Part shown: positions 1 to 7,579 of the stretch, piece by piece
How positions within the stretch are numbered: the first letter of the stretch is position 1
Layout: every line of letters begins with the position of its first letter
DNA from: Rhodospirillaceae bacterium UBA6219
Lineage (GTDB): Bacteria; Pseudomonadota; Alphaproteobacteria; Rhodospirillales; Magnetospirillaceae
NCBI GenBank assembly: GCA_002435715.1
Contig: DISD01000040.1
Span: forward strand, 55,572-80,763
Reading direction: 5' to 3'
Length of the DNA stretch: 25,192 nucleotides
Translations under genes and position numbers: made by a program
The notes under the pieces: generated by a model
What the model was told of the DNA's origin: nothing
The model's database searches: none
What the model saw: the letters and a program-made list of their open reading frames with translations, nothing else

Positions 1-207
1 ACCGGTTCGCCGGAAGTCCAGGTTGCCATCCTGTCCGAACGCATCCGCAACCTGACCGAGCACATGAAGTCGCACAAGAAGGACTTCCACTCGCGTCGTG
101 GTCTGCTGATCATGGTCGGTCAGCGCCGCCGTATGCTGGACTATGTGAAGAGCGTGAATGTCGGCCGCTACGAGCAGCTGATCGCGCGCCTGGGCCTGCG
201 TAAGTAA
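1..207 (+). CDS. rpsO: 30S ribosomal protein S15 (3' part)
   Basis: The window opens inside this gene. Frame 1 reads 68 residues beginning TGSPEVQVAILSERI and ending IARLGLRK before TAA at 205-207. S15 is about 89 residues, so roughly 21 N-terminal residues lie outside the window. S15 binds the central domain of 16S rRNA early in 30S assembly. The segment HMKSHKKDFHSRRGLLIMVG contains the highly conserved His/Arg-rich rRNA-binding stretch, and the basic C-terminus is intact. It is followed by an intrinsic terminator and then pnp, the order found in most proteobacteria. Identification is firm. Only the start is missing, because of the window edge. Confidence 0.97.
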   Translation, partial: TGSPEVQVAILSERIRNLTEHMKSHKKDFHSRRGLLIMVGQRRRMLDYVKSVNVGRYEQLIARLGLRK

Positions 208-222
208 TCAGGTTCGGTTCAG

Positions 223-282
223 TCGACGTCGGAGCCCCGGTCAGTCTTTAAGGTGACGATCGGGGCTCCCGTCGATTTTTTT
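223..282 (+). terminator. Intrinsic terminator after rpsO
   Basis: GGAGCCCCG (231-239) pairs perfectly with CGGGGCTCC (261-269). The stem extends outward as TCGACG (223-228) with CGTCGA (270-275) across a 2-nt bulge. Seven T residues (276-282) follow directly. This is a strong intrinsic terminator separating rpsO from pnp, so pnp probably also has its own promoter or depends on read-through. Confidence 0.9.
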
Positions 283-299
283 ATATGTGCTTTTAATTT

Positions 300-354
300 G
301 CGTGGTGATGCCCAAGGGCATTGGGGGGTCTGATGCCCTTGGGTCTCACCACGC
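300..354 (+). promoter_or_regulatory. Long hairpin in the pnp leader
   Basis: The arms at 300-321 and 333-354 are 22 nt each and complementary at 20 of 22 positions, around an 11-nt G-rich loop (322-332). The outer part is GCGTGGTGA against TCACCACGC and the inner part CCCAAGGGCAT against ATGCCCTTGGG, with one 2-nt internal mismatch. No T-run follows, so it is not a terminator. It lies 82 nt before the pnp start codon. In Escherichia coli the pnp leader forms a long stem that RNase III cuts, which starts PNPase autoregulation. The same role here is inferred from position and shape. Confidence 0.6.
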
Positions 355-436
355 AGGGGCGCTACGTCGGCCATGGGGGTCGATACGGGCGCCGCATCAG
401 GGCAATCCGGCCCGATGCAGTCAAAAGGAAAACGTG

Positions 437-2611
437 ATGAGCATGTTCAATGTCACCCGCAAGGAAGTCATGTGGGGTGGACGCAAGCTGGTTCTGGAAA
501 CCGGCAAGATCGCCCGTCAGGCCGACGGCGCCGTCCTGGCCACCTATGGCGACACCTCGGTGCTGTGCACCGTGGTCGGCGCCAAGTCGCCCAAGCCGGG
601 CGTCGATTTCTTCCCGCTGACCGTCAACTACCAGGAAAAGGCGTTCGCCGCCGGCAAGATCCCCGGTGGTTTCTTCAAGCGTGAAGGCCGTCCGACCGAA
701 AAGGAAACCCTGGTTTCCCGTCTGATCGACCGTCCCATCCGCCCGCTGTTCGTTGACGGCTACCGCAACGAAACCCAGGTGGTCTGCACCGTGCTGTCGC
801 ACGATCTGGAAAACGATCCCGATATCGTCGCCATGGTCGGCGCTTCCGCCGCCTTGACCATTTCCGGTCTGCCGTTCATGGGCCCCATCGCTGCCGCCCG
901 CGTCGGTTTCATCAATGGTGAATACGTGCTGAACCCGACCACCGCCCAGGTCAAGGAAAGCGACCTGGATCTGGTTGTCGCCGGCACCGTCGAAGGCGTG
1001 CTGATGGTGGAATCGGAAGCCAAGGAGCTGTCCGAGGACGTCATGCTGGGCGCCGTCATGTACGGTCACCGCGAATTCCAGGCGGTGATCAACGCCATCA
1101 TCGACATGGCCAATTCCTGCGCCAAGGACCCCTGGGACGTCGCTCCGCCGGCCCCGGAAGTCGCCGTGGTCGAAGGCAAGTTCAAGGATGCCGGCATTCC
1201 GGCCGAACTGGCCGAAGCCTATAAGATCGTCAAGAAGCAGGACCGCTATGCCGCCGTCGGCGAAGTCAAGGCCAAGGCCCTGGCGCTGTTGACCGAAGCC
1301 GCAGAAATCGCCGTCGCCGGCCCGATCTTCAAGCATCTGGAAGCCGATGTCGTCCGTGGCAACATCCTGAAGACCGGCATCCGTATCGACGGCCGCGACA
1401 CCAAGACCGTGCGCGCCATCGAAACCCAGGTCGGCGTGCTGCCGCGCGCCCATGGCTCGGCCCTGTTCACCCGTGGTGAAACCCAGGCCCTGGTGGTCGC
1501 CACCCTGGGCACCGGCCAGGACGAGCAGATCATCGACGCGCTGGACGGCGAATACCGCGAACATTTCATGCTGCACTACAACTTCCCCCCCTATTCGGTG
1601 GGTGAAGCCGGCCGCATGGGGTCGCCCGGCCGTCGTGAAATCGGTCACGGCAAGCTGGCCTGGCGCGCGGTTCGTCCGTGCCTGCCGACCAAGGAATCCT
1701 TCCCCTACACCATCCGCGTGGTGTCGGAAATCACCGAATCCAACGGTTCGTCCTCGATGGCGACCGTTTGCGGTTCCTCGCTCGCCATGATGGATGCCGG
1801 CGTTCCGCTGCCCCGTCCGGTGGCTGGCATCGCCATGGGTCTGATCAAGGAAGATTCCGGCTTCGCCGTGCTGTCCGACATCCTGGGTGACGAAGATCAC
1901 CTGGGCGACATGGACTTCAAGGTGGCCGGTACCGAGCAGGGCATCACCGCGCTGCAGATGGACATCAAGATCACGTCCATCACCGAAGAGATCATGAAGA
2001 TCGCCCTGGGCCAGGCCAAGGACGGCCGTATCCACATCCTGGGCGAAATGTCCAAGGGTCTGGACAGCGCCCGCACCGAAGTCTCGGGCAATGCGCCGCG
2101 CATCACCACCTTCAACATCCCGAAGGAAAAGATCCGCGAAGTCATCGGCACCGGCGGCAAGGTCATCCGCGAAATCTGCGAACAGACCGGCGCCAAGATC
2201 GACATCGACGACGACGGCACCATCAAGGTGGCCTCCACCGATTCCGACGCTGGCCAGCGCGCCATCGACTGGATCAAGGGCATCGTCGCCGAGCCGGAAC
2301 TGGGCGTGATCTACACCGGCAAGGTGGTCAAGGTCGTCGATTTCGGCGCCTTCGTGAACTTCCTGGGGTCGCGTGACGGTCTGGTCCACATCTCGGAAAT
2401 CAGTCGTGAGCGCGTGGCCAAGACCGCCGACGTCCTGAAGCAGGGCGATTCGGTCAAGGTCAAGGTCCTGGGCTTCGACGACCGCGGTAAGGTCAAGCTG
2501 TCCATGAAGTGCGTTGATCAGGAAACCGGTGAAGACATCACCGCCCAGATCGAAGCCGAACGCGCCGAGCGTTCCAAGGACCGCAAGAAGAAGGACGAAG
2601 CCGAGGACTAA
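437..2611 (+). CDS. pnp: Polyribonucleotide nucleotidyltransferase (PNPase)
   Basis: PNPase degrades RNA 3' to 5' by phosphorolysis and is a trimer in the RNA degradosome. The 724 residues show the usual order. The first RNase PH core (about 5-135) includes FFKREGRPTEKETL from residue 79. A helical linker follows, then the second, catalytic RNase PH core (about 310-540) with the acidic motif DILGDEDHLGDMD at 481-493. A KH domain (about 556-615) has the loop GTGG, and an S1 domain begins near residue 623 (GKVVKVVDFGAFV). The tail is charged (KDRKKKDEAED). The frame stays open upstream to a GTG at 287. The ATG at 437 is chosen because AAAAGGAAAA lies just before it and the family N-terminus (MFNVTRKEV) begins there. 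The upstream extension would cover the leader hairpin. Confidence 0.98.
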   Translation: MSMFNVTRKEVMWGGRKLVLETGKIARQADGAVLATYGDTSVLCTVVGAKSPKPGVDFFPLTVNYQEKAFAAGKIPGGFFKREGRPTEKETLVSRLIDRPIRPLFVDGYRNETQVVCTVLSHDLENDPDIVAMVGASAALTISGLPFMGPIAAARVGFINGEYVLNPTTAQVKESDLDLVVAGTVEGVLMVESEAKELSEDVMLGAVMYGHREFQAVINAIIDMANSCAKDPWDVAPPAPEVAVVEGKFKDAGIPAELAEAYKIVKKQDRYAAVGEVKAKALALLTEAAEIAVAGPIFKHLEADVVRGNILKTGIRIDGRDTKTVRAIETQVGVLPRAHGSALFTRGETQALVVATLGTGQDEQIIDALDGEYREHFMLHYNFPPYSVGEAGRMGSPGRREIGHGKLAWRAVRPCLPTKESFPYTIRVVSEITESNGSSSMATVCGSSLAMMDAGVPLPRPVAGIAMGLIKEDSGFAVLSDILGDEDHLGDMDFKVAGTEQGITALQMDIKITSITEEIMKIALGQAKDGRIHILGEMSKGLDSARTEVSGNAPRITTFNIPKEKIREVIGTGGKVIREICEQTGAKIDIDDDGTIKVASTDSDAGQRAIDWIKGIVAEPELGVIYTGKVVKVVDFGAFVNFLGSRDGLVHISEISRERVAKTADVLKQGDSVKVKVLGFDDRGKVKLSMKCVDQETGEDITAQIEAERAERSKDRKKKDEAED

Positions 2612-2636
2612 GTCCCGGTTTCCATTCCGATCACGG

Positions 2637-2667
2637 AACGCGGGTCGCGTAAGCGGCCCGCGTTTTG
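2637..2667 (+). terminator. Intrinsic terminator after pnp
   Basis: CGCGGGTCGC (2639-2648) and GCGGCCCGCG (2653-2662) pair over 10 bp with one G-U wobble and a 4-nt loop (GTAA). TTTTG follows. It ends only 13 nt before the next ATG (2680), so the next gene's transcription probably starts inside or very close to this element, or depends on read-through. Confidence 0.85.
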
Positions 2668-2679
2668 TTATTCTGGGCC

Positions 2680-3393
2680 ATGCTGTCGCTTCCCTTCGTC
2701 ATCGGCCATCGCGGCGCTGCCGGCTTGGCCCCGGAAAACACTTTGGCGTCGTTCGAAAGGGCGGCCGATCTGGGCTGTGCCATGGTGGAATTCGACGTGC
2801 GGCTGTCGGCCGATGGCGTGCCGGTGGTGTTCCATGACGACACTTTGGATCGCTGCACCTCCGCCCAAGGCCCGGTGGCGGCGCGCAGTGCCGGTCAATT
2901 GCAGGCTTTGAACATTCCCACCTTGGCCCAGGTGCTGGAAACGTGCCTGCGTCGTCATCTGGCGGTGAATATCGAGATCAAGCCGGATCGCGGCGCCGAG
3001 GCCGCCACCGCCCGTGCCGCCTTGGAAATCGCCGGTACTGTGTGGCCATCCGACCGCCCTTTGCCGTTGATATCCAGCTTTCGCCGGCCCTGTCTGGTCC
3101 AGGCCCGCCAGGTGGCGCCCCATTGGCCGCGCGGCCTTCTTTATGGACGTTTACCGCCAAGTTGGCGCCAGTATGCTGAAACCATAGAGTGTTTTTCTGT
3201 CCACCTGGACCAGCGTTGGGCAAGCGCCCTTTGTGTCGACCAAGTGCGGGGTGCCGGGCTTTTAGTTCTGGCCTATACAATCAATCGACAGGCACGGGCT
3301 AAAATGCTTTGGAATCGAGGGGTTTCGGCGGTATTTTCCGACCGCCCCGACCTGCTTGCGCCGATGTCTTCTTCAGATGTCATGAATTTTTAA
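2680..3393 (+). CDS. Glycerophosphodiester phosphodiesterase
   Basis: This enzyme hydrolyses glycerophosphodiesters to an alcohol and sn-glycerol 3-phosphate (UgpQ/GlpQ-type TIM barrel). The 237-residue protein has the family signature: HRG at 10-12 followed by PENT (18-21), the metal-binding pair E37 and D39 in VEFDVRLSADG, H52 and D53 in VVFHDD, and E99/K101 in NIEIKP. There is no signal peptide, so it is probably cytoplasmic and UgpQ-like. The C-terminal part (VLAYTINRQARAKMLWNRGVSAVFSDRPD) matches the usual last strand and helix, in which a GVDGIFTDRPD-like motif closes the barrel. The start is the ATG at 2680. No good ribosome-binding site is visible because the pnp terminator lies directly upstream. 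A TTG at 2665 is possible but falls inside that hairpin. Confidence 0.9.
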   Translation: MLSLPFVIGHRGAAGLAPENTLASFERAADLGCAMVEFDVRLSADGVPVVFHDDTLDRCTSAQGPVAARSAGQLQALNIPTLAQVLETCLRRHLAVNIEIKPDRGAEAATARAALEIAGTVWPSDRPLPLISSFRRPCLVQARQVAPHWPRGLLYGRLPPSWRQYAETIECFSVHLDQRWASALCVDQVRGAGLLVLAYTINRQARAKMLWNRGVSAVFSDRPDLLAPMSSSDVMNF

Positions 3394-3490
3394 CGTCTGA
3401 GGTAGAAAAGCGCGAAAAGGCTGGCTAGAAATAGGGGCCGTCGCGATTCCGGTTAAACGGGCCGCCATCCGTCAGGGAGTTTTCGTCACC

Positions 3491-4891
3491 TTGTTCAAGC
3501 TAGACCCCATCGTCATTTCCGGTCGTGAAGTCCTGCCTTTGGTCGAAGGTGGCAAGGGCATCAATGTTTCCAACGGTGAAAGCTCGGGCGCTTGGGCGGC
3601 AGCGGGCGGCGTGGCCACCTTCTCGGGGGTGAACGCCGACAATTACGATGAAAACGGCAATCTGATCCCCATGGTCTATCACACCAAGACCCGGACGGAC
3701 CGCCACAAGGAACTGATCGCCTTCGGCATCAAGGGCGCCATCGCCCAGGCGCGCATCGCCCACGACATTTCCGGCGGCCAGGGCCGTCTGCACATGAACG
3801 TGCTGTGGGAAATGGGCGGCGCCGAGGAAATCCTGGAAGGCGCCCTGGAAGGCGCCAAGGGCCTGATCCATGGCGTCACCTGCGGCGCCGGCATGCCCTA
3901 CAAGGTGGCGGAAATCGCCGCCAAGCATAACGTTTTCTATTATCCCATCGTGTCCTCGGCCCGTGCCTTCCGCGCGCTGTGGAAGCGCTCCTACCACAAG
4001 CACGGATCGCTGCTGGGCGGTGTGGTCTATGAAGACCCCTGGCTGGCCGGCGGCCATAACGGCCTGTCCAACTCGGAAAACCCGGAAAAGCCCGAACCGC
4101 CGCTGGGCCGCGTGCGCGAGCTGCGCAACACGATGCGCGAATGCGGCGTCGCCGACAGCGTGCCGGTGTTCATGGCCGGCGGCGTGTGGGCGTTGAAGGA
4201 ATGGGAAGAATGGATCGGTAACCCGGAACTGGGGGCCATCGCCTTCCAGTTCGGCACCCGTCCGCTGTTGACCCAGGAAAGCCCCATTTCCGACGCCTGG
4301 AAGCAACGCCTGCTGACCTTGAAGTCGGGCGACGTCTTGTTGCATCGCTTCAGCCCCACCGGTTTCTATTCCTCGGCGGTGAAGAACACCTTCATCACCG
4401 AATTGGTCGACCGTTCGCATCGCCAGATCGCTTTCTCGTCGGAAGCGGTGGGCGACCATGTGGCCGAACTGCCCATCGGTGCGCGCAAGCGTATCGTCTG
4501 GGTCACCCCGCACGACCGCGAACAGGCCTTGGCCTGGATGGAGCAGGGCTTTACCGAGGCACTGCGCACCCCCGACAGCACCCTGGTCTTCGTCGACGCC
4601 GAAAAGGCCGAGGAAATCCGCAAGGATCAGGTGGATTGCATGGGCTGCCTGTCGCAATGCGTGTTTTCCAACTGGGCGCAGAACGAGGCCGGCACCACCG
4701 GCAAGAAGGCCGACCCGCGCAGCTTCTGCATCCAAAAGACCTTGCAGAATATCGGCCATGGCGGCGACGTGGAAAACGAACTGATGTTCGCCGGCCACAA
4801 CGCCTTCCGTTTCGGGTCCGACCCCTTCTATGCCGGGGGCTTCATCCCCACCGTGCGTCAGCTGGTGGAACGTCTCGCCATCGGCGAATAA
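3491..4891 (+). CDS. Nitronate monooxygenase-like (NPD family) flavoprotein
   Basis: The 466-residue protein resembles the 2-nitropropane dioxygenase/nitronate monooxygenase family of FMN-dependent TIM barrels. Characteristic stretches are GVTCGAGMPYKVAEIA, YPIVSSARAFRALWKRS, the glycine-rich phosphate-binding segment FMAGGVWALKEW (M228 onward) and FQFGTRPLLTQES. The family oxidises alkyl nitronates, but many members have other, unknown substrates. Beyond the barrel is a Cys cluster C383-x2-C386-x3-C390-x22-C413, discussed in the findings. The start is a TTG at 3491, supported by AGGGAG at 3474-3479. No in-frame ATG gives a full-length N-terminus. The gene stands alone between the phosphodiesterase and irr. 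The substrate cannot be told from sequence. Confidence 0.82.
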   Translation: MFKLDPIVISGREVLPLVEGGKGINVSNGESSGAWAAAGGVATFSGVNADNYDENGNLIPMVYHTKTRTDRHKELIAFGIKGAIAQARIAHDISGGQGRLHMNVLWEMGGAEEILEGALEGAKGLIHGVTCGAGMPYKVAEIAAKHNVFYYPIVSSARAFRALWKRSYHKHGSLLGGVVYEDPWLAGGHNGLSNSENPEKPEPPLGRVRELRNTMRECGVADSVPVFMAGGVWALKEWEEWIGNPELGAIAFQFGTRPLLTQESPISDAWKQRLLTLKSGDVLLHRFSPTGFYSSAVKNTFITELVDRSHRQIAFSSEAVGDHVAELPIGARKRIVWVTPHDREQALAWMEQGFTEALRTPDSTLVFVDAEKAEEIRKDQVDCMGCLSQCVFSNWAQNEAGTTGKKADPRSFCIQKTLQNIGHGGDVENELMFAGHNAFRFGSDPFYAGGFIPTVRQLVERLAIGE

Positions 4892-4919
4892 GGATCACCG
4901 AGGGCCTTTCTCGTCCGAC

Positions 4920-4933
4920 TTGACCAGTGTCAA
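4920..4933. promoter_or_regulatory. FNR/CRP-family-like dyad upstream of irr
   Basis: TTGACCAGTGTCAA is a perfect TTGAC-N4-GTCAA dyad (a CTTGAC/GTCAAG palindrome including flanks, 4919-4934). The 5-4-5 architecture is that of FNR/CRP-superfamily operators. It is centred near 4926.5, about 118 nt before the irr start codon and 35 nt after the stop of the preceding gene. A possible extended -10 element (TGC followed by TAGTTT, 4978-4983) would put the dyad roughly 60 nt upstream of the transcription start. Binding by any particular regulator is inference. Confidence 0.5.
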
Positions 4934-5044
4934 GGGGGGTGGGACAGGTCCTCTTTATTTTTCAATCGTCTCTGTGCTAGTTTGAACGGAGAACTCTTCC
5001 AGTATGGAGGGGTGTGACTGGCCCCAGCATGGGACGCGCCGCAG

Positions 5045-5464
5045 ATGAGCATGGTTACCGTACGCCCTTACAGCCAAGCCCTTGACCGGCTGCGTGCCGC
5101 TGGATTGCGGCCGACCCGTCAGCGTTTGGCCTTGGCCCGTTTGCTGTTCGACGGCGAAGACCGTCACATCTCGGCCGAGCAACTGCATTCGGAAGCCGCC
5201 GCCAACAATATCCGGGTGTCGCTGGCCACCATCTACAACACGCTGCACCAATTCACCGATGTGGGCCTGCTGCGCGAGATCGTGGTCGATGCCGGGCGGT
5301 CGTATTTCGACACCAACACCTCGGACCACCACCACTTCTTTTATGAAAAGTCGGGTCGGCTGTGCGACATCCCTGCGGAAATGGTAGGGCTGACCCGCGT
5401 TCCCGAGGCCCCTCAGGGCTTCAACATCACCCGCGTCGAGGTTATAGTCCGGGTTGATGGTTGA
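5045..5464 (+). CDS. irr: Iron response regulator Irr (Fur family)
   Basis: Irr is a Fur-family transcription factor of alphaproteobacteria. It controls haem synthesis and iron genes and responds to haem rather than directly to iron. The 139-residue protein has the N-terminal winged helix (GLRPTRQRLAL at 20-30, then SLATIYNTLHQFTDVGLLREI for the recognition region). The Irr-type motif H95-H96-H97 (TSDHHHFFYE) follows in the dimerisation part. It has a single cysteine (C107) and lacks the paired CxxC zinc cysteines of classical Fur. I see no N-terminal Cys-Pro haem motif of the kind found in Bradyrhizobium Irr. ATG 5045 is used. A second in-frame ATG two codons later is equally possible. Transcription probably ends at the hairpin at 5487-5523. 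Confidence 0.87.
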   Translation: MSMVTVRPYSQALDRLRAAGLRPTRQRLALARLLFDGEDRHISAEQLHSEAAANNIRVSLATIYNTLHQFTDVGLLREIVVDAGRSYFDTNTSDHHHFFYEKSGRLCDIPAEMVGLTRVPEAPQGFNITRVEVIVRVDG

Positions 5465-5486
5465 TTAATTCCTCTGTCGAGCGAAC

Positions 5487-5523
5487 AGGAAGGGGCGCCC
5501 CAAACGGGCGCCCTTTTCCTTTA
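5487..5523. terminator. Bidirectional terminator between irr and the TlpA-like gene
   Basis: GGGCGCCC (5493-5500) and GGGCGCCC (5506-5513) are self-complementary arms around the loop CAAAC. The flanks AGGAAGG and TTTTCCT extend the stem imperfectly and give U-rich ends in both directions. It sits between two convergent genes and overlaps the stop codon of the minus-strand gene. Confidence 0.88.
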
Positions 5524-6129
5524 TTCGCCGACCAGTGCGCTGATGGCGTCCAGTGCCTCGGCCCCGGTCCAGGCATAGATACCCGATCCGGTCCAGGCGA
5601 TGCGGCCTTGTTTGTCCAACAGTACCGAAGTGGGCAGCAACGCGCCGGGAAAGTCCGCCGGGTTGGCGTTGTGGATGGCTAGATTCTTGATGCCGGCCTG
5701 GGTGAACCAGCGTTCGACGATGGCCTTGCCGCCGCGATCCAGGGATATGGCTGTCACCTGGAAGCCGTTGCCGCCCAACTTACCTTGCAGCGCGTCCAGG
5801 TCGGGCATCTCGGCCACGCAGGGCGGACACCAGGTGGCCCACAAATTGACCAAAACCACTCTTCCCCGGAAATCGTCCAGCGACAGGGCGCGGCCCTGGG
5901 AATCGGTGAAGGCGATGGGCTTGGGCGGCTGGCGCTGGTCCGGGTCGGCGAGCGAGATCAGTTTTCCCGAGACGCTTGGGTTGCCCGAGACGCTTGGGTT
6001 GACAAGCGGTTCGGTGTAGCTTAAGCGCCTGCCGGACCCCAGCATGGCGGTCAGCGCCCCGGCGGCCGCCGCCAGGATCAACAGCGCCACCACCAGGACC
6101 ATGCGACGGGTGCGGTTCGTTTTCTTCAT
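5521..6129 (-). CDS. tlpA: TlpA-like membrane-anchored thioredoxin
   Basis: The 202-residue protein starts MKKTNRTRR, followed by one hydrophobic segment (about 10-30) acting as an uncleaved or cleaved signal anchor. It then has a short linker and a TlpA/ResA-type thioredoxin domain (about 70-200). The active site is WATWCPPC with C101 and C104, and the cis-proline is P166 (LLPTSVLLD). It is expected to act in the periplasm as a thiol reductant, in this family often for cytochrome c or cytochrome oxidase copper-site assembly. A 6-residue unit (NPSVSG) is perfectly duplicated in the linker at 44-55. The gene is head to head with argH with only 21 nt between starts. That arrangement I recall from other alphaproteobacteria. 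The start is ATG 6129, with a weak GGCAAGA upstream. Confidence 0.87.
   Translation of the reverse strand: MKKTNRTRRMVLVVALLILAAAAGALTAMLGSGRRLSYTEPLVNPSVSGNPSVSGKLISLADPDQRQPPKPIAFTDSQGRALSLDDFRGRVVLVNLWATWCPPCVAEMPDLDALQGKLGGNGFQVTAISLDRGGKAIVERWFTQAGIKNLAIHNANPADFPGALLPTSVLLDKQGRIAWTGSGIYAWTGAEALDAISALVGE
5966..6001. repeat. Two perfect 18-bp tandem copies
   Basis: CCCGAGACGCTTGGGTTG occurs at 5966-5983 and again, identical, at 5984-6001. The unit is a multiple of three and adds one NPSVSG hexapeptide to the periplasmic linker of the TlpA-like protein without shifting the frame. Identity at the third codon positions suggests a recent duplication. Confidence 0.95.
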
Positions 6130-6150
6130 TCTTGCCGTTCCAGGATGTCC

Positions 6151-7563
6151 ATGACCGATTCCACCAAATCCGCCGCCGGTTCCGCCGCCTCGTCCATGTG
6201 GGGCGGCCGCTTTGCCGGCGGTCCCGCCGCCATCATGCAGCGGATCAACGCGTCCATCGACTTCGATAAGCGTCTTTACGCCCAAGACATCCGGGGCAGC
6301 AAGGCCCATTGCCGCATGCTGGTCAAGCAAGCCATCCTGACCGAAGCCGACGGCCAAGTCATTTTGTCCGGCCTGGACCAGGTGCTGGCCGAGATCGAAG
6401 CCGGGTCGTTCCCGTTCTCCATGGCCTTGGAAGACATCCACATGAACGTGGAATCGCGTCTGGCCGAGCTGATCGGCGAAGCGGCGGGCCGTCTGCACAC
6501 CGCACGTTCGCGCAACGATCAGGTGGCCACCGATTTCCGCCTGTGGGTGCGCGACGCCGTCGACGGCATGGAAAAGGCGTTGCAGGAACTGCAGCGGGTG
6601 CTGATCGCCCGCGCCGAGGAACATGCCGCCACCGTCATGCCCGGCTTCACCCATTTGCAGGCGGCGCAGCCGGTGACCATGGGCCATCATTTGATGGCCT
6701 ATGTGGAAATGATCGGTCGCGATCGCGGCCGCCTGACCGACGCCCGGGCGCGGCTGAACGAAAGTCCCCTGGGCTCGGCCGCCTTGGCCGGCACCTCGTT
6801 CCCCATCGACCGCCACTTCACCGCCGCCGAACTGGGCTTCGACAAGCCCATGAACAATTCCCTGGACGGGGTGTCGGATCGCGACTTCGCCCTGGAATTC
6901 ATGGCCGCCGCCTCCATCTGCGCCGTGCATCTGTCGCGTCTGGCCGAAGAATTGGTGATCTGGACCAGCGCCCAGTTCCGCTTCGTCAAGCTGTCGGACG
7001 GCTTCACCACCGGGTCGTCCATCATGCCGCAAAAGCGCAACCCCGACGCCGCCGAGCTGATCCGCGCCAAGACCGGCCGGGTCATCGGCGATTTGAACGC
7101 GCTCTTGATCGTCATGAAGGGGTTGCCCCTGGCCTATTCCAAGGACATGCAGGACGACAAGGAACCGGTTTTCGAAGTGGCCGACACCATGGAACTGGCC
7201 ATCGCCGCCATGACCGGCATGGTCGCCGACATGACGGTCAACGCCGACGTGCTGGAAGGTGCCGCCGGGGCCGGCTTCACCACCGCCACCGACATCGCCG
7301 ATTGGTGCGTGCGGGAATTGAAGATGCCGTTCCGTCGCGCCCACCACGTGGCCGGTTCGCTGGTCAAACTGGCGGAAGACAAGAATTGCGACCTGCAAGA
7401 CCTGTCCTTGGCCGAAATGCACAGTATCGAGCCCGGCATCACCGAACAGGCGCGTGCCGTGCTGTCCGTCGATTCGTCGGTGGCCAGCCGCACGTCTTTC
7501 GGCGGCACCGCACCCGACAATGTCCGCGCCCAGGTGGCGGCGGCCAAGTCCCGCTGGCTGTGA
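6151..7563 (+). CDS. argH: Argininosuccinate lyase
   Basis: ArgH splits argininosuccinate into arginine and fumarate, the last step of arginine synthesis, as a cytoplasmic homotetramer. The 470 residues match the family length. The fumarase/aspartase superfamily signature GSSIMPQKRNPD lies at 288-299 with the catalytic serine in it. The other conserved blocks are also present: TARSRNDQVATDFRLW, PGFTHLQAAQPVTMGHHL and SPLGSAALAGTSFPIDR. AGGA at 6142-6145 is correctly spaced for ATG 6151. The ATG at 6145 overlaps that site and would add two residues (MS). The gene begins a compact run of six genes. Its promoter must lie within the opposing tlpA-like gene, since only 21 nt separate the two starts. 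Confidence 0.98.
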   Translation: MTDSTKSAAGSAASSMWGGRFAGGPAAIMQRINASIDFDKRLYAQDIRGSKAHCRMLVKQAILTEADGQVILSGLDQVLAEIEAGSFPFSMALEDIHMNVESRLAELIGEAAGRLHTARSRNDQVATDFRLWVRDAVDGMEKALQELQRVLIARAEEHAATVMPGFTHLQAAQPVTMGHHLMAYVEMIGRDRGRLTDARARLNESPLGSAALAGTSFPIDRHFTAAELGFDKPMNNSLDGVSDRDFALEFMAAASICAVHLSRLAEELVIWTSAQFRFVKLSDGFTTGSSIMPQKRNPDAAELIRAKTGRVIGDLNALLIVMKGLPLAYSKDMQDDKEPVFEVADTMELAIAAMTGMVADMTVNADVLEGAAGAGFTTATDIADWCVRELKMPFRRAHHVAGSLVKLAEDKNCDLQDLSLAEMHSIEPGITEQARAVLSVDSSVASRTSFGGTAPDNVRAQVAAAKSRWL

Positions 7564-7579
7564 CGAAGGGGAGTGTTCC

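Noticed and set aside
287..436. Fifty-codon N-terminal extension of pnp from a GTG
   Set aside because: The extension translates the leader hairpin, lacks family similarity, and the ATG at 437 has a good ribosome-binding site.
362..2389. Long minus-strand open frame (675 codons) opposite pnp
   Set aside because: It is a shadow of the pnp codon pattern in GC-rich DNA, rich in Gly, His, Asp and Gln with no recognisable domain, and pnp is certain on the other strand.
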